This document shows, in pieces, positions 44,234 to 52,957 of a DNA stretch of 64,000 nt (position 1 is the stretch's first letter; each line of letters begins with the position of its first letter). Both the position numbers and the translations under genes were made by a program. The notes under the pieces were generated by a model, which did not search any database, was not told the origin of the DNA, and saw only the letters and a program-made list of their open reading frames with translations. The DNA is taken from positions 1 to 64,000 of the forward strand of contig NZ_FQVO01000001.1 of NCBI RefSeq assembly GCF_900129385.1, in the 5' to 3' direction. Source of the stretch: Chryseobacterium takakiae (lineage in GTDB: Bacteria; Bacteroidota; Bacteroidia; Flavobacteriales; Weeksellaceae).

Positions 44234-44241
44234 CAAAGATA
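44234..44241 (-). promoter_or_regulatory. -7 promoter element of the SRP RNA gene
   Basis: TATCTTTG on the minus strand ends 5 bases before the inferred RNA 5' end. Confidence 0.7.
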
Positions 44242-44360
44242 GGAATATTTTATAAAAATAAAAGTGTTAGTAAAGAAAATTAACGGGAAAAAAGCTTTAT
44301 CAGTGCTAAATTGCTGAGATTTAGAGCAATAATTTTCACAAATTTTCTAAAAATTTAAAT

Positions 44361-44960
44361 ATGACAAAAAGCCCTTCCACAATAGGAATTTTACTGTTTG
44401 CCGCTACAATGATCGTCTTTTTTGTAGTGTATTACTTCTTTTCAGGAGTTGAGTATTTTGATATTTCATTGAAAGCCAATGCTTTCGTATTGCCCATTAT
44501 TTATGCAGGAGCAGCATTCTGGTCTGTAAAAACATATTGGAGCAGTCACAAGACAGTAAGTTTCAAAGAAGCTTTTAAAAGAGCTTTTATACCGATGTTT
44601 ATTGGCGGTATTTTATCAATTTTCAGTATTTATGCCTTTTTGAATTTCGTAGATACCGATGCTAAAAAGCTTCTGAACTATCAATATGTCACCAGGCAAA
44701 AATCAGAATTGGACAAAGAATATACTTCTGCCAGAAAGATTTTAAAACATCAGAAAGACATTGATGAGCTTGATCAGAAATATAAAGAAAGGCTTCAAAG
44801 TTTTACGCCGGAGGCAGTTAAAGGAAAAGATATGCTTACGGCAAGTCATTTTTCAGGATATTTTGCGGCAATACTTATATTTTATGTAGTTTTGTCGTTG
44901 TTTTTCGGGGCGTTTTTCAGAACAAGAACGATATATCAGGAAACAGAAATTAAAGAATAA
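44361..44960 (+). CDS. DUF4199-like membrane protein
   Basis: A 199-residue membrane protein with four hydrophobic segments (about 8-28, 38-57, 74-95 and 163-185). A charged coiled-coil-like loop lies between segments 3 and 4 (SELDKEYTSARKILKHQKDIDELDQKYKERL). The arrangement and the SFKEAFKRAF motif fit the DUF4199 family common in Bacteroidota. No function is known. The glycosyltransferase gene begins 17 bases downstream, so cotranscription is likely. Confidence 0.7.
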   Translation: MTKSPSTIGILLFAATMIVFFVVYYFFSGVEYFDISLKANAFVLPIIYAGAAFWSVKTYWSSHKTVSFKEAFKRAFIPMFIGGILSIFSIYAFLNFVDTDAKKLLNYQYVTRQKSELDKEYTSARKILKHQKDIDELDQKYKERLQSFTPEAVKGKDMLTASHFSGYFAAILIFYVVLSLFFGAFFRTRTIYQETEIKE

Positions 44961-44977
44961 TTTTTTATCAGAATTAA

Positions 44978-45928
44978 ATGAATTTATCTATAGTTATTCC
45001 GTTATTGAACGAGGAGGCTTCTTTAGAAGAGCTTTTTTCACGAATTGATAAAGTGTGCAGATCCAACAGTTTATCGTATGAGATCTGGTTTGTAGATGAC
45101 GGAAGTACAGATTTGTCATGGAGTATCATTGAGAACCTGAAGGTTCAGAACCCGCAAATCCATGCCATTAAATTTTCTAAAAACTACGGGAAATCCCAGG
45201 CGCTTCATGCGGCTTTTGAAAGAACCAACGGCGATGTTATTATTACGATGGATGCCGATCTTCAGGACTTTCCGGAAGAAATCCCGGAATTATACTCAAT
45301 GGTTGTCAATGAAAATTACGACATTGTTTCCGGATGGAAAAAGAAGCGTTTTGATAATGTGATGACGAAAAATGTACCGTCAAAACTGTTCAATGCAGCT
45401 GCCAGAAAAGTTTCGGGAGTGTATCTTCATGATTTCAACTGCGGACTTAAAGCTTATAAAAAGCAGGTTGTAAAAACCATCGATGTATATGGAGATATGC
45501 ACCGCTATATTCCGGTTTTGGCCGCCAACGCAGGTTTCAGAAGAATTACGGAAAAAGAAGTACAGCATCAGGCAAGACCTTACGGAACTTCAAAATTCGG
45601 AACCGAAAGATTTATCAGAGGTTTTCTGGACCTGGTAACGCTTTGGTTTGTAAGTCGTTTCGGAGGAAGGCCAATGCATTTTTTCGGGGCCGTTGGAACG
45701 TTGATGTTTATTGTCGGTTTCCTTTCTGCGCTTTGGCTCGGGGTTTCAAAACTGATTGATGTGGCAAGAGGAATGTATGGTCATCTCATTACCGACAATC
45801 CGTGGTTTTATATTGCTTTAACGATGATGATTATGGGAACATTGCTTTTTATCGCCGGATTCTTAGGAGAAATGATCATCAGAACCAACCGGGAACATAA
45901 GAACTATAATATTGATGAGGTGATTTAG
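44978..45928 (+). CDS. Family 2 glycosyltransferase (DPM1/GtrB-like)
   Basis: A 316-residue membrane-attached glycosyltransferase. The GT-A domain opens LSIVIPLLNEEASLEELF with DDGSTD (about 40-45) and MDADLQDFPEEIP (about 90-102, DxD-like metal site). Two hydrophobic segments near 230-255 and 270-300 anchor it, as in GtrB/ArnC/DPM1 proteins that transfer sugar from a nucleotide donor to polyprenyl phosphate. The acceptor and sugar are not evident. It is followed after one base by a small membrane protein gene, suggesting an operon. Confidence 0.9.
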   Translation: MNLSIVIPLLNEEASLEELFSRIDKVCRSNSLSYEIWFVDDGSTDLSWSIIENLKVQNPQIHAIKFSKNYGKSQALHAAFERTNGDVIITMDADLQDFPEEIPELYSMVVNENYDIVSGWKKKRFDNVMTKNVPSKLFNAAARKVSGVYLHDFNCGLKAYKKQVVKTIDVYGDMHRYIPVLAANAGFRRITEKEVQHQARPYGTSKFGTERFIRGFLDLVTLWFVSRFGGRPMHFFGAVGTLMFIVGFLSALWLGVSKLIDVARGMYGHLITDNPWFYIALTMMIMGTLLFIAGFLGEMIIRTNREHKNYNIDEVI

Positions 45929-45929
45929 T

Positions 45930-46322
45930 ATGGAAGATCGTTTGTCAAAAATCTATTCTAAGCGTTCTGTTTTAGGCTTTTCTATATTTTTCTCAACACT
46001 TTTCGGTGGAGTTATGCTATATAAAAATCTAATCGAAACTAAGAAGAAAACCGAAGCTTATACTGTTCTGGGATTTTCTGTTATATTGACAACAGTACAG
46101 GTAATAGTAGGAATGATGCTTGATAACCCCAAAAGTTCTTACGCATATTTGTGGGGTTTTGTTGGAGGGTATATTCTGGCAAACTATTTTTTTCCTAAAT
46201 ATTTTCCGAATGAAGAACAATATCATAAAAAGTCAATTTGGATTCCTCTTATTATTGGAATCTTACTATCGGCAGTTTTTATTGCTTTGATTATTTATGG
46301 AGGATCAATAGAAAGTCAATAA
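45930..46322 (+). CDS. Small membrane protein, function unknown
   Basis: A 130-residue protein with four hydrophobic segments (about 14-32, 43-62, 70-88, 104-125). It starts one base after the glycosyltransferase stop codon, so the two are very probably cotranscribed. Membrane proteins next to GtrB-like enzymes sometimes act in sugar translocation, but the sequence shows no GtrA motif that I can recognise, so this is only context. Confidence 0.7.
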   Translation: MEDRLSKIYSKRSVLGFSIFFSTLFGGVMLYKNLIETKKKTEAYTVLGFSVILTTVQVIVGMMLDNPKSSYAYLWGFVGGYILANYFFPKYFPNEEQYHKKSIWIPLIIGILLSAVFIALIIYGGSIESQ

Positions 46323-46342
46323 ATGTGAAATATGCAGCTAAA

Positions 46343-47044
46343 ATGAAAAATACATTCTATACATTATTATTGCTTGTGGTGGTTTCCTGCGGAAAAATTT
46401 CTCCGAAAGGAAATATTGAAAGAAAAGATATAGAAGTTCCGGAATTTGTAAATCTCGACCTGGAAGGAAAGTTTCGTGTTTTTTATGCTAGAGGAACTAA
46501 AAACTTTGTAGAAATTGAAACCTATCCCAATGTTGCCGATAATCTTGATGTGGATGTTGATGATAAAACATTAATGATTAAAGAGAAACGAGGAACGAAA
46601 GGAGTTGATTTTTACAATATTACGATCTATTCAAAATATAATCTTGAAAAAATTGCTATTTCAGATTCGGTGGAAATGAACATTTCCAGTGAAATTAAGA
46701 CGGATAATTTTAGGCTTAATTTAAAAAATTACGCTACATTTATGGGTTCGGTAAATACAAGGAGGGCAGAAGTAGAGATGCAGAACCGGAGCAGGGCCAA
46801 CTTTTTGGGGCAGACTAAAGATGCGGTGATCAAAATCTCTGATACAGCAAGCCTCATTGCGCCTTACTGGAAAATCGAAAACCTGAATATTGAATCTAAA
46901 AATGGAAATTATGCTGAAGTCAATGTGAAGGATTCTTTGAAAGGGCATATCCAGAATACGGCGAAATTTACTTACTATAATGATCCTATTCGTGCATTTA
47001 AAATTGATAAAAGCACGAGGGTAGAAAATAAAAAGTTGGATTAA
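46343..47044 (+). CDS. DUF2807 (GIN-domain) lipoprotein
   Basis: A 233-residue lipoprotein. The signal peptide ends in the lipobox VVSC (Cys near residue 16). The mature part has the repeating short-strand pattern of a beta-helix-like GIN/DUF2807 domain (FRVFYARGTKNFVEIETYPNVADNLDVDVDDKTLMIKEKRG, then successive hydrophobic strands). Such proteins are usually envelope-associated with no assigned activity. The frame is open upstream to 46238, overlapping the previous gene; the ATG at 46343 begins the signal peptide and is preferred. Confidence 0.8.
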   Translation: MKNTFYTLLLLVVVSCGKISPKGNIERKDIEVPEFVNLDLEGKFRVFYARGTKNFVEIETYPNVADNLDVDVDDKTLMIKEKRGTKGVDFYNITIYSKYNLEKIAISDSVEMNISSEIKTDNFRLNLKNYATFMGSVNTRRAEVEMQNRSRANFLGQTKDAVIKISDTASLIAPYWKIENLNIESKNGNYAEVNVKDSLKGHIQNTAKFTYYNDPIRAFKIDKSTRVENKKLD

Positions 47045-47049
47045 ATGTT

Positions 47050-47063
47050 GGGTGATGGATGTT
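47050..47063. repeat. Left arm of an inverted repeat around the four-helix-bundle gene
   Basis: gggtgatggatgtt is an imperfect inverted match to aaacatccatcatcc at 47572-47586. Related ggaggctggaag / gctggaagctggg text also lies on each side of the gene. Confidence 0.45.
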
Positions 47064-47132
47064 GGAGGCTGGAAGTTTATCAGCATTTCGCCTTTACTTA
47101 AAAAACACGATGTATCGAAAAAAAATTAGTTC

Positions 47133-47489
47133 ATGAGTTTTAAGTTTGAGAAACTGATTATATGGCAGAGATCCATGGAATTTGGCGAGAAAATTTTTGA
47201 GATTTCTCATGATTTTCCGAAAGGTGAATTGTTTAATTTAGTTTCACAGATAAGAAGAGCTTCGGATTCGATTGCCCTGAATATTTCTGAAGGAAGTATT
47301 TTGCAGTCGAAGCTGGAATTTAAAAAGTTTCTGGGATATTCGATCCGTTCCTTAGCTGAAGTGGTAACATGTTTATACAAAGCAAAGAATAGAAATTACA
47401 TCACAGAAGAAGATTTTAAAGAAATATATAATGAAAGTTATTTTCTTATGAATCAGATTATAGCATTTAGAAGTCAGATAAAAGAATAA
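47133..47489 (+). CDS. Four-helix-bundle protein (23S rRNA intervening-sequence type)
   Basis: A 118-residue all-helical protein of the four-helix-bundle/S23 family. Family features are FEKLIIWQRSMEFGEKIFEIS (about 5-25), LVSQIRRASDSIALNISEGS (about 36-55) and a C-terminal LMNQIIAFRSQI. Relatives are encoded in intervening sequences of 23S rRNA genes or as stand-alone genes in intergenic repeat regions. The biochemical role is unknown. Here it stands alone, flanked by similar purine-rich ctggaag text and inverted ggatg/catcc words, suggesting it arrived as a small cassette. Confidence 0.88.
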   Translation: MSFKFEKLIIWQRSMEFGEKIFEISHDFPKGELFNLVSQIRRASDSIALNISEGSILQSKLEFKKFLGYSIRSLAEVVTCLYKAKNRNYITEEDFKEIYNESYFLMNQIIAFRSQIKE

Positions 47490-47571
47490 TAATAAGCTGG
47501 AAGCTGGGAGTTTGAAGTTGGAAGAATACCAACATCTTCTTTCTCAAGGAATAGTCAAAAAGAATGAAGAT

Positions 47572-47586
47572 AAACATCCATCATCC
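47572..47586. repeat. Right arm of the inverted repeat around the four-helix-bundle gene
   Basis: aaacatccatcatcc pairs imperfectly with 47050-47063 and lies just before the phosphomutase start. Confidence 0.45.
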
Positions 47587-47628
47587 GGCACCCGTCATCC
47601 AGCAAATAAACATACACGAAATACAAAT

Positions 47629-49344
47629 ATGACAACATTAGAAAAAGCAAGACTTTGGTTACACGAGTCATTTGATGAAGAAACAAGAAGTGCTGTACAG
47701 TTATTAATTGAAGGCAATTCGCCGGACCTGGAAGATTCTTTTTACAGAGAATTAGAATTCGGGACAGGAGGGATGAGAGGTATTATGGGAGTCGGAACCA
47801 ATCGTTTAAATAAATACACATTAGGTCAAGCTACACAAGGACTTGCGAATTATATGTTAAAGCAGTTTCAAGGTGAAGAAATCAAAGTGGCTATTGCTTA
47901 TGACGTAAGAAATAACTCTAAAGAATTCGGGAAACTTGTAGCGGATGTTTTGACAGCAAACGGAATTAAAGTATTGCTTTTCAAAAATCACAGACCGACT
48001 CCGGAACTTTCTTTCACGGTAAGAGACAGAAAATGCCATGGAGGAATTGTTTTAACGGCATCTCACAATCCGCCGGAATACAATGGTTACAAAGTGTATT
48101 GGAATGACGGGGCGCAGATTGTTCCGCCACATGACGAAGCGATCATTAATGAAGTATATTCCGTAAAGTTTGATGAAATTAAATTTAACGGAAATGATGA
48201 TTTAATCGAATGGATCGGAGAGGAGCAGGATGAGGTCTACATTGATGCATGCATCAAAAATTCCACCTATCAGAATGTAGGAAAGGAAAACCTGAATATT
48301 GTTTTCACCTCCATCCACGGAACAACCTACACAACTGTTCCGAAAGCGCTGGAAAAAGCAGGTTTCAAAAAAATTGATCTGGTAAAAGAACAGATGATTC
48401 CAAGTGGAAATTTCCCAACAGTAGATTCTCCGAACCCGGAAGAACCTGCAGCTCTGGAAATGGCAATGGATCTTGCTAAAATCACCAATGCCGATATCGT
48501 GATCGGAACAGATCCGGATGGTGACCGTCTGGGAATTGCCGTAAGAAATCTTGACGGTGAAATCGAACTTTTGAACGGAAACCAAACCAATACGATCCTC
48601 ACTTATTACATTTTAAATGAATGGAGAAAACAGGAAAGAATTACCGGAAAAGAATTTATTGGTTCTACCATCGTAACTTCTGATATTTTCTTTGACATTG
48701 CACAGAAATTCGGGGTTGACTGTAAAGTTGGTTTAACCGGATTCAAATGGATCGGAAAAATGATCCGTGATTTTGAAGGAAAAGAGAAATTCATTTGCGG
48801 AGGAGAAGAAAGCTTCGGGTTTATGACCGGAGATTTCGTGCGTGATAAGGATTCCTGCGGAAGTATTGTTTTAGCTTGTGAAATTGCAGCATGGTGCAAA
48901 GCCAACGGAAGAACAATGTATCAATATCTTATCGAAATTTATCAGGAAACCGGGATGTACTACGAAGGTTTGGTGAATCTGGTAAGAAAAGGAAAAGACG
49001 GAGCAGAAGAAATTCTGAATATGATGAAAAATTTCCGTGAAAATCCGCCCAAATCATTAGCTGGTTCTCCGGTTGAAGAAGTGAAGGACTTTAAAGAACA
49101 GACCAATTTCATCGTTTCAAAGGATGAGAAAAAGGTAATGGACGACATCCCAAAGTCGAATGTACTGATTTATTACACCCAGGACGGAACGAAAGTCTGC
49201 GTAAGACCTTCCGGAACGGAACCTAAGATCAAATTTTATATTTCTGTAAAAGATGACATCACTTCTGAAGCAGATTTCAGGGATAAATTAAAATCTTTGG
49301 AAGCAAAAATCCAGGAGGTAAGAAGGGATTTACAACTCAATTAA
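47629..49344 (+). CDS. Phosphohexomutase (phosphoglucomutase/phosphomannomutase family)
   Basis: A 571-residue alpha-D-phosphohexomutase, close in size to the PgcA/PGM2-type enzyme. The phosphoserine loop is TASHNPPEYNGYKVYW (about 144-159). The metal-binding loop is GTDPDGDRLGIAV (about 292-304), the sugar-binding loop has GGEESFGFMTGDFVRDKD (about 388-405), and the phosphate-binding C-terminal loop is RPSGTEPKIKFY (about 526-537). It interconverts hexose 1- and 6-phosphates for envelope sugar synthesis. An open frame extends upstream to 47512 through repeat-like DNA; the ATG at 47629 begins the conserved MTTLEKARLWL and is preferred. Confidence 0.92.
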   Translation: MTTLEKARLWLHESFDEETRSAVQLLIEGNSPDLEDSFYRELEFGTGGMRGIMGVGTNRLNKYTLGQATQGLANYMLKQFQGEEIKVAIAYDVRNNSKEFGKLVADVLTANGIKVLLFKNHRPTPELSFTVRDRKCHGGIVLTASHNPPEYNGYKVYWNDGAQIVPPHDEAIINEVYSVKFDEIKFNGNDDLIEWIGEEQDEVYIDACIKNSTYQNVGKENLNIVFTSIHGTTYTTVPKALEKAGFKKIDLVKEQMIPSGNFPTVDSPNPEEPAALEMAMDLAKITNADIVIGTDPDGDRLGIAVRNLDGEIELLNGNQTNTILTYYILNEWRKQERITGKEFIGSTIVTSDIFFDIAQKFGVDCKVGLTGFKWIGKMIRDFEGKEKFICGGEESFGFMTGDFVRDKDSCGSIVLACEIAAWCKANGRTMYQYLIEIYQETGMYYEGLVNLVRKGKDGAEEILNMMKNFRENPPKSLAGSPVEEVKDFKEQTNFIVSKDEKKVMDDIPKSNVLIYYTQDGTKVCVRPSGTEPKIKFYISVKDDITSEADFRDKLKSLEAKIQEVRRDLQLN

Positions 49345-49469
49345 ATATAACAATGTACCAATCTAACAGTTTACCAATGATTATTTGATTTTTAAATTTA
49401 ATACATTGTTATACTGTTATATTATTACATTGGTAAATTATTACATTAAATAAATTTAAATTAAATAAA
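49345..49469. repeat. 'taacaatgtaccaat'-type intergenic repeat
   Basis: The gap contains aatgtaccaatctaacagtt and taccaatga followed by inverted acattgttatactgttat and acattggtaaatt. Related words occur at 52204-52240, 54406-54451 and 63225-63300. No gene is visible. Confidence 0.55.
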
Positions 49470-50723
49470 GTGAAAGTTTCAAAATTAGCGGCGAACCTGA
49501 TCGGTTCTGAAATTGTAAAAATTGGTAATGAAGTAAACGATTTAAAGGCAAAAGGAGCGGAGATTGCCAACCTTACGATTGGTGATCTTAATTCTAATAT
49601 TTATCCCATTCCTGCCAAACTAAAGGAGGAAATTCAGAAAGCGTATCAGAATAATCTGACAAATTATCCGCCGGCTAACGGACTTTTATCTTTGAGAAAA
49701 GAGGTTTCCAAAGACCTTAAAACAAGATGGAATCTTGATTATTCTCCCAATGATATTTTGATCACAGCCGGTTCAAGGCCTTTGATCTATGCCGTATACA
49801 AGACTATCGTAGACGAAGGAGACAAAGTGGTTTACCCAATTCCTTCCTGGAACAATAATCATTACGCTTATCTTACTTCTGCAAATGCAGTAGAAGTAAA
49901 AACCACCCCTGAAAACAATTTCCTTCCAACAGCGGACGATCTAAGACCACACTTGGACGGAGCTGTTTTACTGGCTCTTTGTTCACCGCTGAATCCTACG
50001 GGAACGATGTTTACTAAAGATCAGCTTTCAGAAATCTGCGAATTGGTTTTAGCAGAAAATAAAAAAAGAGGCGAAGATGAAAAGCCTTTGTACTTAATGT
50101 ACGATCAGATCTATTCCAATCTTACTTTCGGTTCGGAGCACATAGATCCGGTTTCTCTTTTCCCTGAAATGAAAGATTATACGGTATATATCGATGGTAT
50201 TTCCAAATGTCTTGCTGCTACGGGAGTTCGTGTAGGATGGGGATTTGGGCCTGCTCACATTATGGACAAAATGAAAGCGCTTCTTACGCATGTAGGAGCA
50301 TGGGCGCCAAAACCGGAACAGGAAGCTACCGCAAAATATTATGAAAATCCTGAAGAAGTAAATGCATTTGTTGAAGATTTTAAAGGAAAGTTGGAAGCTA
50401 GTCTGAAAGTGCTGCACTCAGGAATTCAGGATCTGAAAGGAAAAGGTCTTGCGGTTGACAGCATCGAACCGATGGGAGCGCTTTATCTTACCATCAAATT
50501 GGATTATATCGGAAAAACAAAACCGGACGGAACAGTGATCGAAAATTCTTCTGATCTTGTTTTCTACCTGATCAATGAAGCAGGTGTTGCGCTGGTTCCT
50601 TTCTCTGCTTTCGGAGAAGATAAATCTGAGCCTTGGTTCCGAGCTTCTGTTGGAGGTTTGGCTACTGAAGAAATTTCTACCATGATGCCGAAATTAGAGA
50701 ATGCTTTGAATGTTTTGAAATAA
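49470..50723 (+). CDS. PLP-dependent aminotransferase, class I/II
   Basis: A 417-residue fold-type I aminotransferase. Recognisable are IGDLNSNIYPIP (about 37-48), the cofactor-ring stacking region ITAGSRPLIYAVYK (about 99-112), CSPLNPTGTMFTKDQL (about 170-185), YDQIYSNLTFG (about 211-221, Asp to PLP N1 and Tyr) and the Schiff-base lysine in IDGISKCLAATGVRVGWG (about 239-256). Aspartate-type aminotransferases look like this, but the amino-acid specificity is not clear. The start is GTG at 49470; no ATG is in place upstream. Confidence 0.88.
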   Translation: MKVSKLAANLIGSEIVKIGNEVNDLKAKGAEIANLTIGDLNSNIYPIPAKLKEEIQKAYQNNLTNYPPANGLLSLRKEVSKDLKTRWNLDYSPNDILITAGSRPLIYAVYKTIVDEGDKVVYPIPSWNNNHYAYLTSANAVEVKTTPENNFLPTADDLRPHLDGAVLLALCSPLNPTGTMFTKDQLSEICELVLAENKKRGEDEKPLYLMYDQIYSNLTFGSEHIDPVSLFPEMKDYTVYIDGISKCLAATGVRVGWGFGPAHIMDKMKALLTHVGAWAPKPEQEATAKYYENPEEVNAFVEDFKGKLEASLKVLHSGIQDLKGKGLAVDSIEPMGALYLTIKLDYIGKTKPDGTVIENSSDLVFYLINEAGVALVPFSAFGEDKSEPWFRASVGGLATEEISTMMPKLENALNVLK

Positions 50724-50736
50724 TTTAAAATATACA

Positions 50737-50831
50737 GATGCTTCGACAAGCTCAGCATGACAAATTCAATTCTGATTATTTAGTATTGGCAGCTTGCTTT
50801 TAGAGATGTCACGCTGAGCGGAGTCGAAGCG
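50737..50831. repeat. Inverted pair of GTCATGCTGAGC-type repeats
   Basis: One copy at 50737-50761 reads on the minus strand and one at 50808-50831 on the plus strand, with 46 bases between them. They could form a hairpin of about 20 imperfect pairs downstream of the aminotransferase gene. Confidence 0.6.
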
Positions 50832-50864
50832 TTTTTTTGAGATCCAAATCCGTATTTCATAACA

Positions 50865-51455
50865 ATGAAATTTCCGCAAAGATATTTTATAGATACAAAA
50901 TTACTGTCTCGCTCAACAGTAGGAATTATCTTATTGGTAATTATATGTGTCTGGATTTCAGGACAAAGTTCTCACAGATCCTTATTTCAAAATTCTGTTA
51001 TTTCAACCTCGATTTTAGGAACAGCATTTTTACTTTTTATCAGCTTAGGATTATATTATGGCTTAAAACTGAAAGATAATATCGGGCATGTTTTAACAAA
51101 AGAAAATATAAAAAAGCTGTCAGACAAAACTCCGGAAATTGGGAGTATTGATTTTGATGGACCTGCTTTAGGAGATGGAATCGGAGGGATTATTGTATCA
51201 ATTATTGCCTGGATTGTAATCTCTATAGTTCTTGTTTTTCTTTTATATTTTCTCGGTATTTTTTTCTGGGTTGTAGTTTTATTGTTCACAGCCATGCTGT
51301 ACTGGATTTTTTTCCGGGCTCTACGATTGGTTTTTAAAAACTCAAAATACTGTAGAGGAAATTTAGCGAAAAGCTTAGGTTTGGGGTTATTTTACTCTTT
51401 TTTATATCTATCCTGGATCTATGGAATTATTTTTCTGGTTAATTATTTACTTTAA
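50865..51455 (+). CDS. Membrane protein, function unknown
   Basis: A 196-residue protein with about five hydrophobic segments (about 17-35, 46-66, 105-128, 128-150, 172-193). A loop carries the acidic/glycine-rich stretch IGSIDFDGPALGDGIGGI (about 92-109), which could hold a conserved motif but is not one I recognise. It lies 20 bases before kdsB, in the same direction, although kdsB has its own -7 element. No homologous family assigned. Confidence 0.7.
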   Translation: MKFPQRYFIDTKLLSRSTVGIILLVIICVWISGQSSHRSLFQNSVISTSILGTAFLLFISLGLYYGLKLKDNIGHVLTKENIKKLSDKTPEIGSIDFDGPALGDGIGGIIVSIIAWIVISIVLVFLLYFLGIFFWVVVLLFTAMLYWIFFRALRLVFKNSKYCRGNLAKSLGLGLFYSFLYLSWIYGIIFLVNYLL

Positions 51456-51460
51456 ATTTG
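51453..51460 (+). promoter_or_regulatory. -7 promoter element of kdsB
   Basis: TAAATTTG overlaps the 3' end of the preceding gene and lies 14 bases before the kdsB ATG. Confidence 0.5.
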
Positions 51461-51474
51461 CATAAAAAGTTACA

Positions 51475-52203
51475 ATGAAAATCATTGCAGTTATCCCCGC
51501 ACGTTACGAAGCAAGCCGTTTTCCGGCAAAACTGATGCAGATGTTAGGAGACAAGACCGTGATCACAACGACATATCAGAACGTGGTGGAGACCGGTTTA
51601 TTTGATGAAGTTTTTGTAGCTACGGATTCCGAAATTATTTTTGATGAAATTGCTAAAAACGGCGGAAAAGCAGTAATGACGGGGCAGCATGAAACCGGAA
51701 GCGACCGTATTGCTGAAGCCGTACAGAATATCGACTGTGATATCGTCATTAATGTTCAGGGCGATGAGCCATTTCTGAAATTAGAGCCCTTACAACAATT
51801 AATTGAAGTTTTTCATCACGATGAAAACCAGGAAATTTCTTTAGCATCTTTAAAAATAAAACTTCACGAAAAAGAAGAAATCGAAAACCCGAATAATGTT
51901 AAAGTAATTACGGATAACAACGGTTTTGCGCTGTATTTCAGCCGTTCCGTCATTCCTTTTCACCGTGAAATTTCCTATAATGTTGAGTATTTTAAGCACA
52001 TTGGCGTTTATGCTTTCAGAAAACATGCATTAATACAGTTTTCAAAACTGGATATGAAGCCTCTCGAAATTTCGGAAAAAATAGAATGCATCCGTTATCT
52101 TGAATATGGCATGAAAATCAAGATGATAGAAACCAATTTTGTAGGAGTGGGAATTGATACGCCGGAAGATCTGAAAAAAGCTAGGAACTTATTATCTAAT
52201 TAA
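51475..52203 (+). CDS. kdsB: 3-deoxy-manno-octulosonate cytidylyltransferase
   Basis: A 242-residue KdsB that activates Kdo as CMP-Kdo for lipopolysaccharide core synthesis. The N-terminal nucleotide motif is [25 protein letters not shown] (6-30). [12 protein letters not shown] (about 92-103) and [12 protein letters not shown] (about 152-163) are family signatures, and [15 protein letters not shown] ends the protein. The length is normal. It supports a Gram-negative envelope with Kdo-containing LPS. Confidence 0.96.
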   Translation: MKIIAVIPARYEASRFPAKLMQMLGDKTVITTTYQNVVETGLFDEVFVATDSEIIFDEIAKNGGKAVMTGQHETGSDRIAEAVQNIDCDIVINVQGDEPFLKLEPLQQLIEVFHHDENQEISLASLKIKLHEKEEIENPNNVKVITDNNGFALYFSRSVIPFHREISYNVEYFKHIGVYAFRKHALIQFSKLDMKPLEISEKIECIRYLEYGMKIKMIETNFVGVGIDTPEDLKKARNLLSN

Positions 52204-52227
52204 CTGGTAAATTGTTAAACTGATACA

Positions 52228-52255
52228 TTGATAAATTAATAAAGCCTTATATTTG
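52228..52255 (+). promoter_or_regulatory. Bacteroidota-type promoter after kdsB
   Basis: TTG (52228-52230) and TATATTTG (52248-52255) with a 17-base spacer, 10 bases before the ATG at 52266. The TTG falls inside a 'taccaat/ttggtaa'-type repeat remnant. Confidence 0.7.
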
Positions 52256-52265
52256 GCGTGATAAA

Positions 52266-52937
52266 ATGAAATTAATGAAAAAGTTACTCTTAGTATTCGT
52301 CCTGATATTTTCGCATTCCATTTTTGCCCAAACCGCAAAGGAAATCATTGATAAAAATATAGAATTATCCGGAGGACTAACCAATTGGAAGCTTTTAAAT
52401 TCCGTAATACTTCAGGGAAAAGTAATTTTAGGCGTAAGAGATGAATATCCGATCAAAATTTATCAGCAGCGTCCAAATCTTACAAAAACCGTCATTACAA
52501 TCGGAGGAAAAGATACAGCTATTGAAGGCTACGACGGAAAGAAAGGATATGCTATGAACTATGCAACCAATAAAGTTCAGGAATATCCGGATTACAGCCC
52601 CGAAAGTTTTGATAATGACTTCATCGACTGGGAAAGCAAAGGTTTTGAAGCTAAATATTTAGGAAAGGAAAAAATTGGAAATATTTACTGTCATAAAGTT
52701 GAATTAACGAAAAATGTTAATGTCAATGTCTATTACTTTGATGCAAAAAGCTATATGCTTGTAAAAGAAGTAAAAAAAGATGAAACTTTATTATACTCAG
52801 ATTACAAAAAGGTAGGAAATTTGTTGCTGCCTTTCAGGATAGAATCATCAAGTGCAAAAAAAGACGGTGACTATGTAATGTTGATCAGCAGGGTTGATAT
52901 TAATAAAGTATTTCCGGACAATACATTCAAATTTTAA
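52266..52937 (+). CDS. Exported LolA-like lipoprotein-sorting-type protein
   Basis: A 223-residue exported protein with a signal peptide (1-21, ending SIFAQ). The mature domain has the opening AKEIIDKNIELSGGLTNWKLLNSVILQGKV and a series of short strands with GKKGYAMN and FIDWESKGFEAKYLGKEKIGNIYCHKVELT. This resembles the LolA/LolB-like fold annotated outer membrane lipoprotein-sorting protein in Bacteroidota. A true LolA chaperone role is not certain. Two ATGs (52266 and 52275) are possible starts. It precedes the glutathione peroxidase gene by 20 bases and is probably cotranscribed. Confidence 0.75.
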   Translation: MKLMKKLLLVFVLIFSHSIFAQTAKEIIDKNIELSGGLTNWKLLNSVILQGKVILGVRDEYPIKIYQQRPNLTKTVITIGGKDTAIEGYDGKKGYAMNYATNKVQEYPDYSPESFDNDFIDWESKGFEAKYLGKEKIGNIYCHKVELTKNVNVNVYYFDAKSYMLVKEVKKDETLLYSDYKKVGNLLLPFRIESSSAKKDGDYVMLISRVDINKVFPDNTFKF

Positions 52938-52957
52938 TCAAATAATAAAATGGAGTT

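Noticed and set aside
44032..44283. 83-residue open frame after the UPF0173 gene
   Set aside because: It is entirely antisense to the SRP RNA gene and shows no protein family features.
47512..47628. N-terminal extension of the phosphohexomutase
   Set aside because: The extra 39 codons translate repeat-like intergenic DNA; the conserved protein starts at the ATG at 47629.
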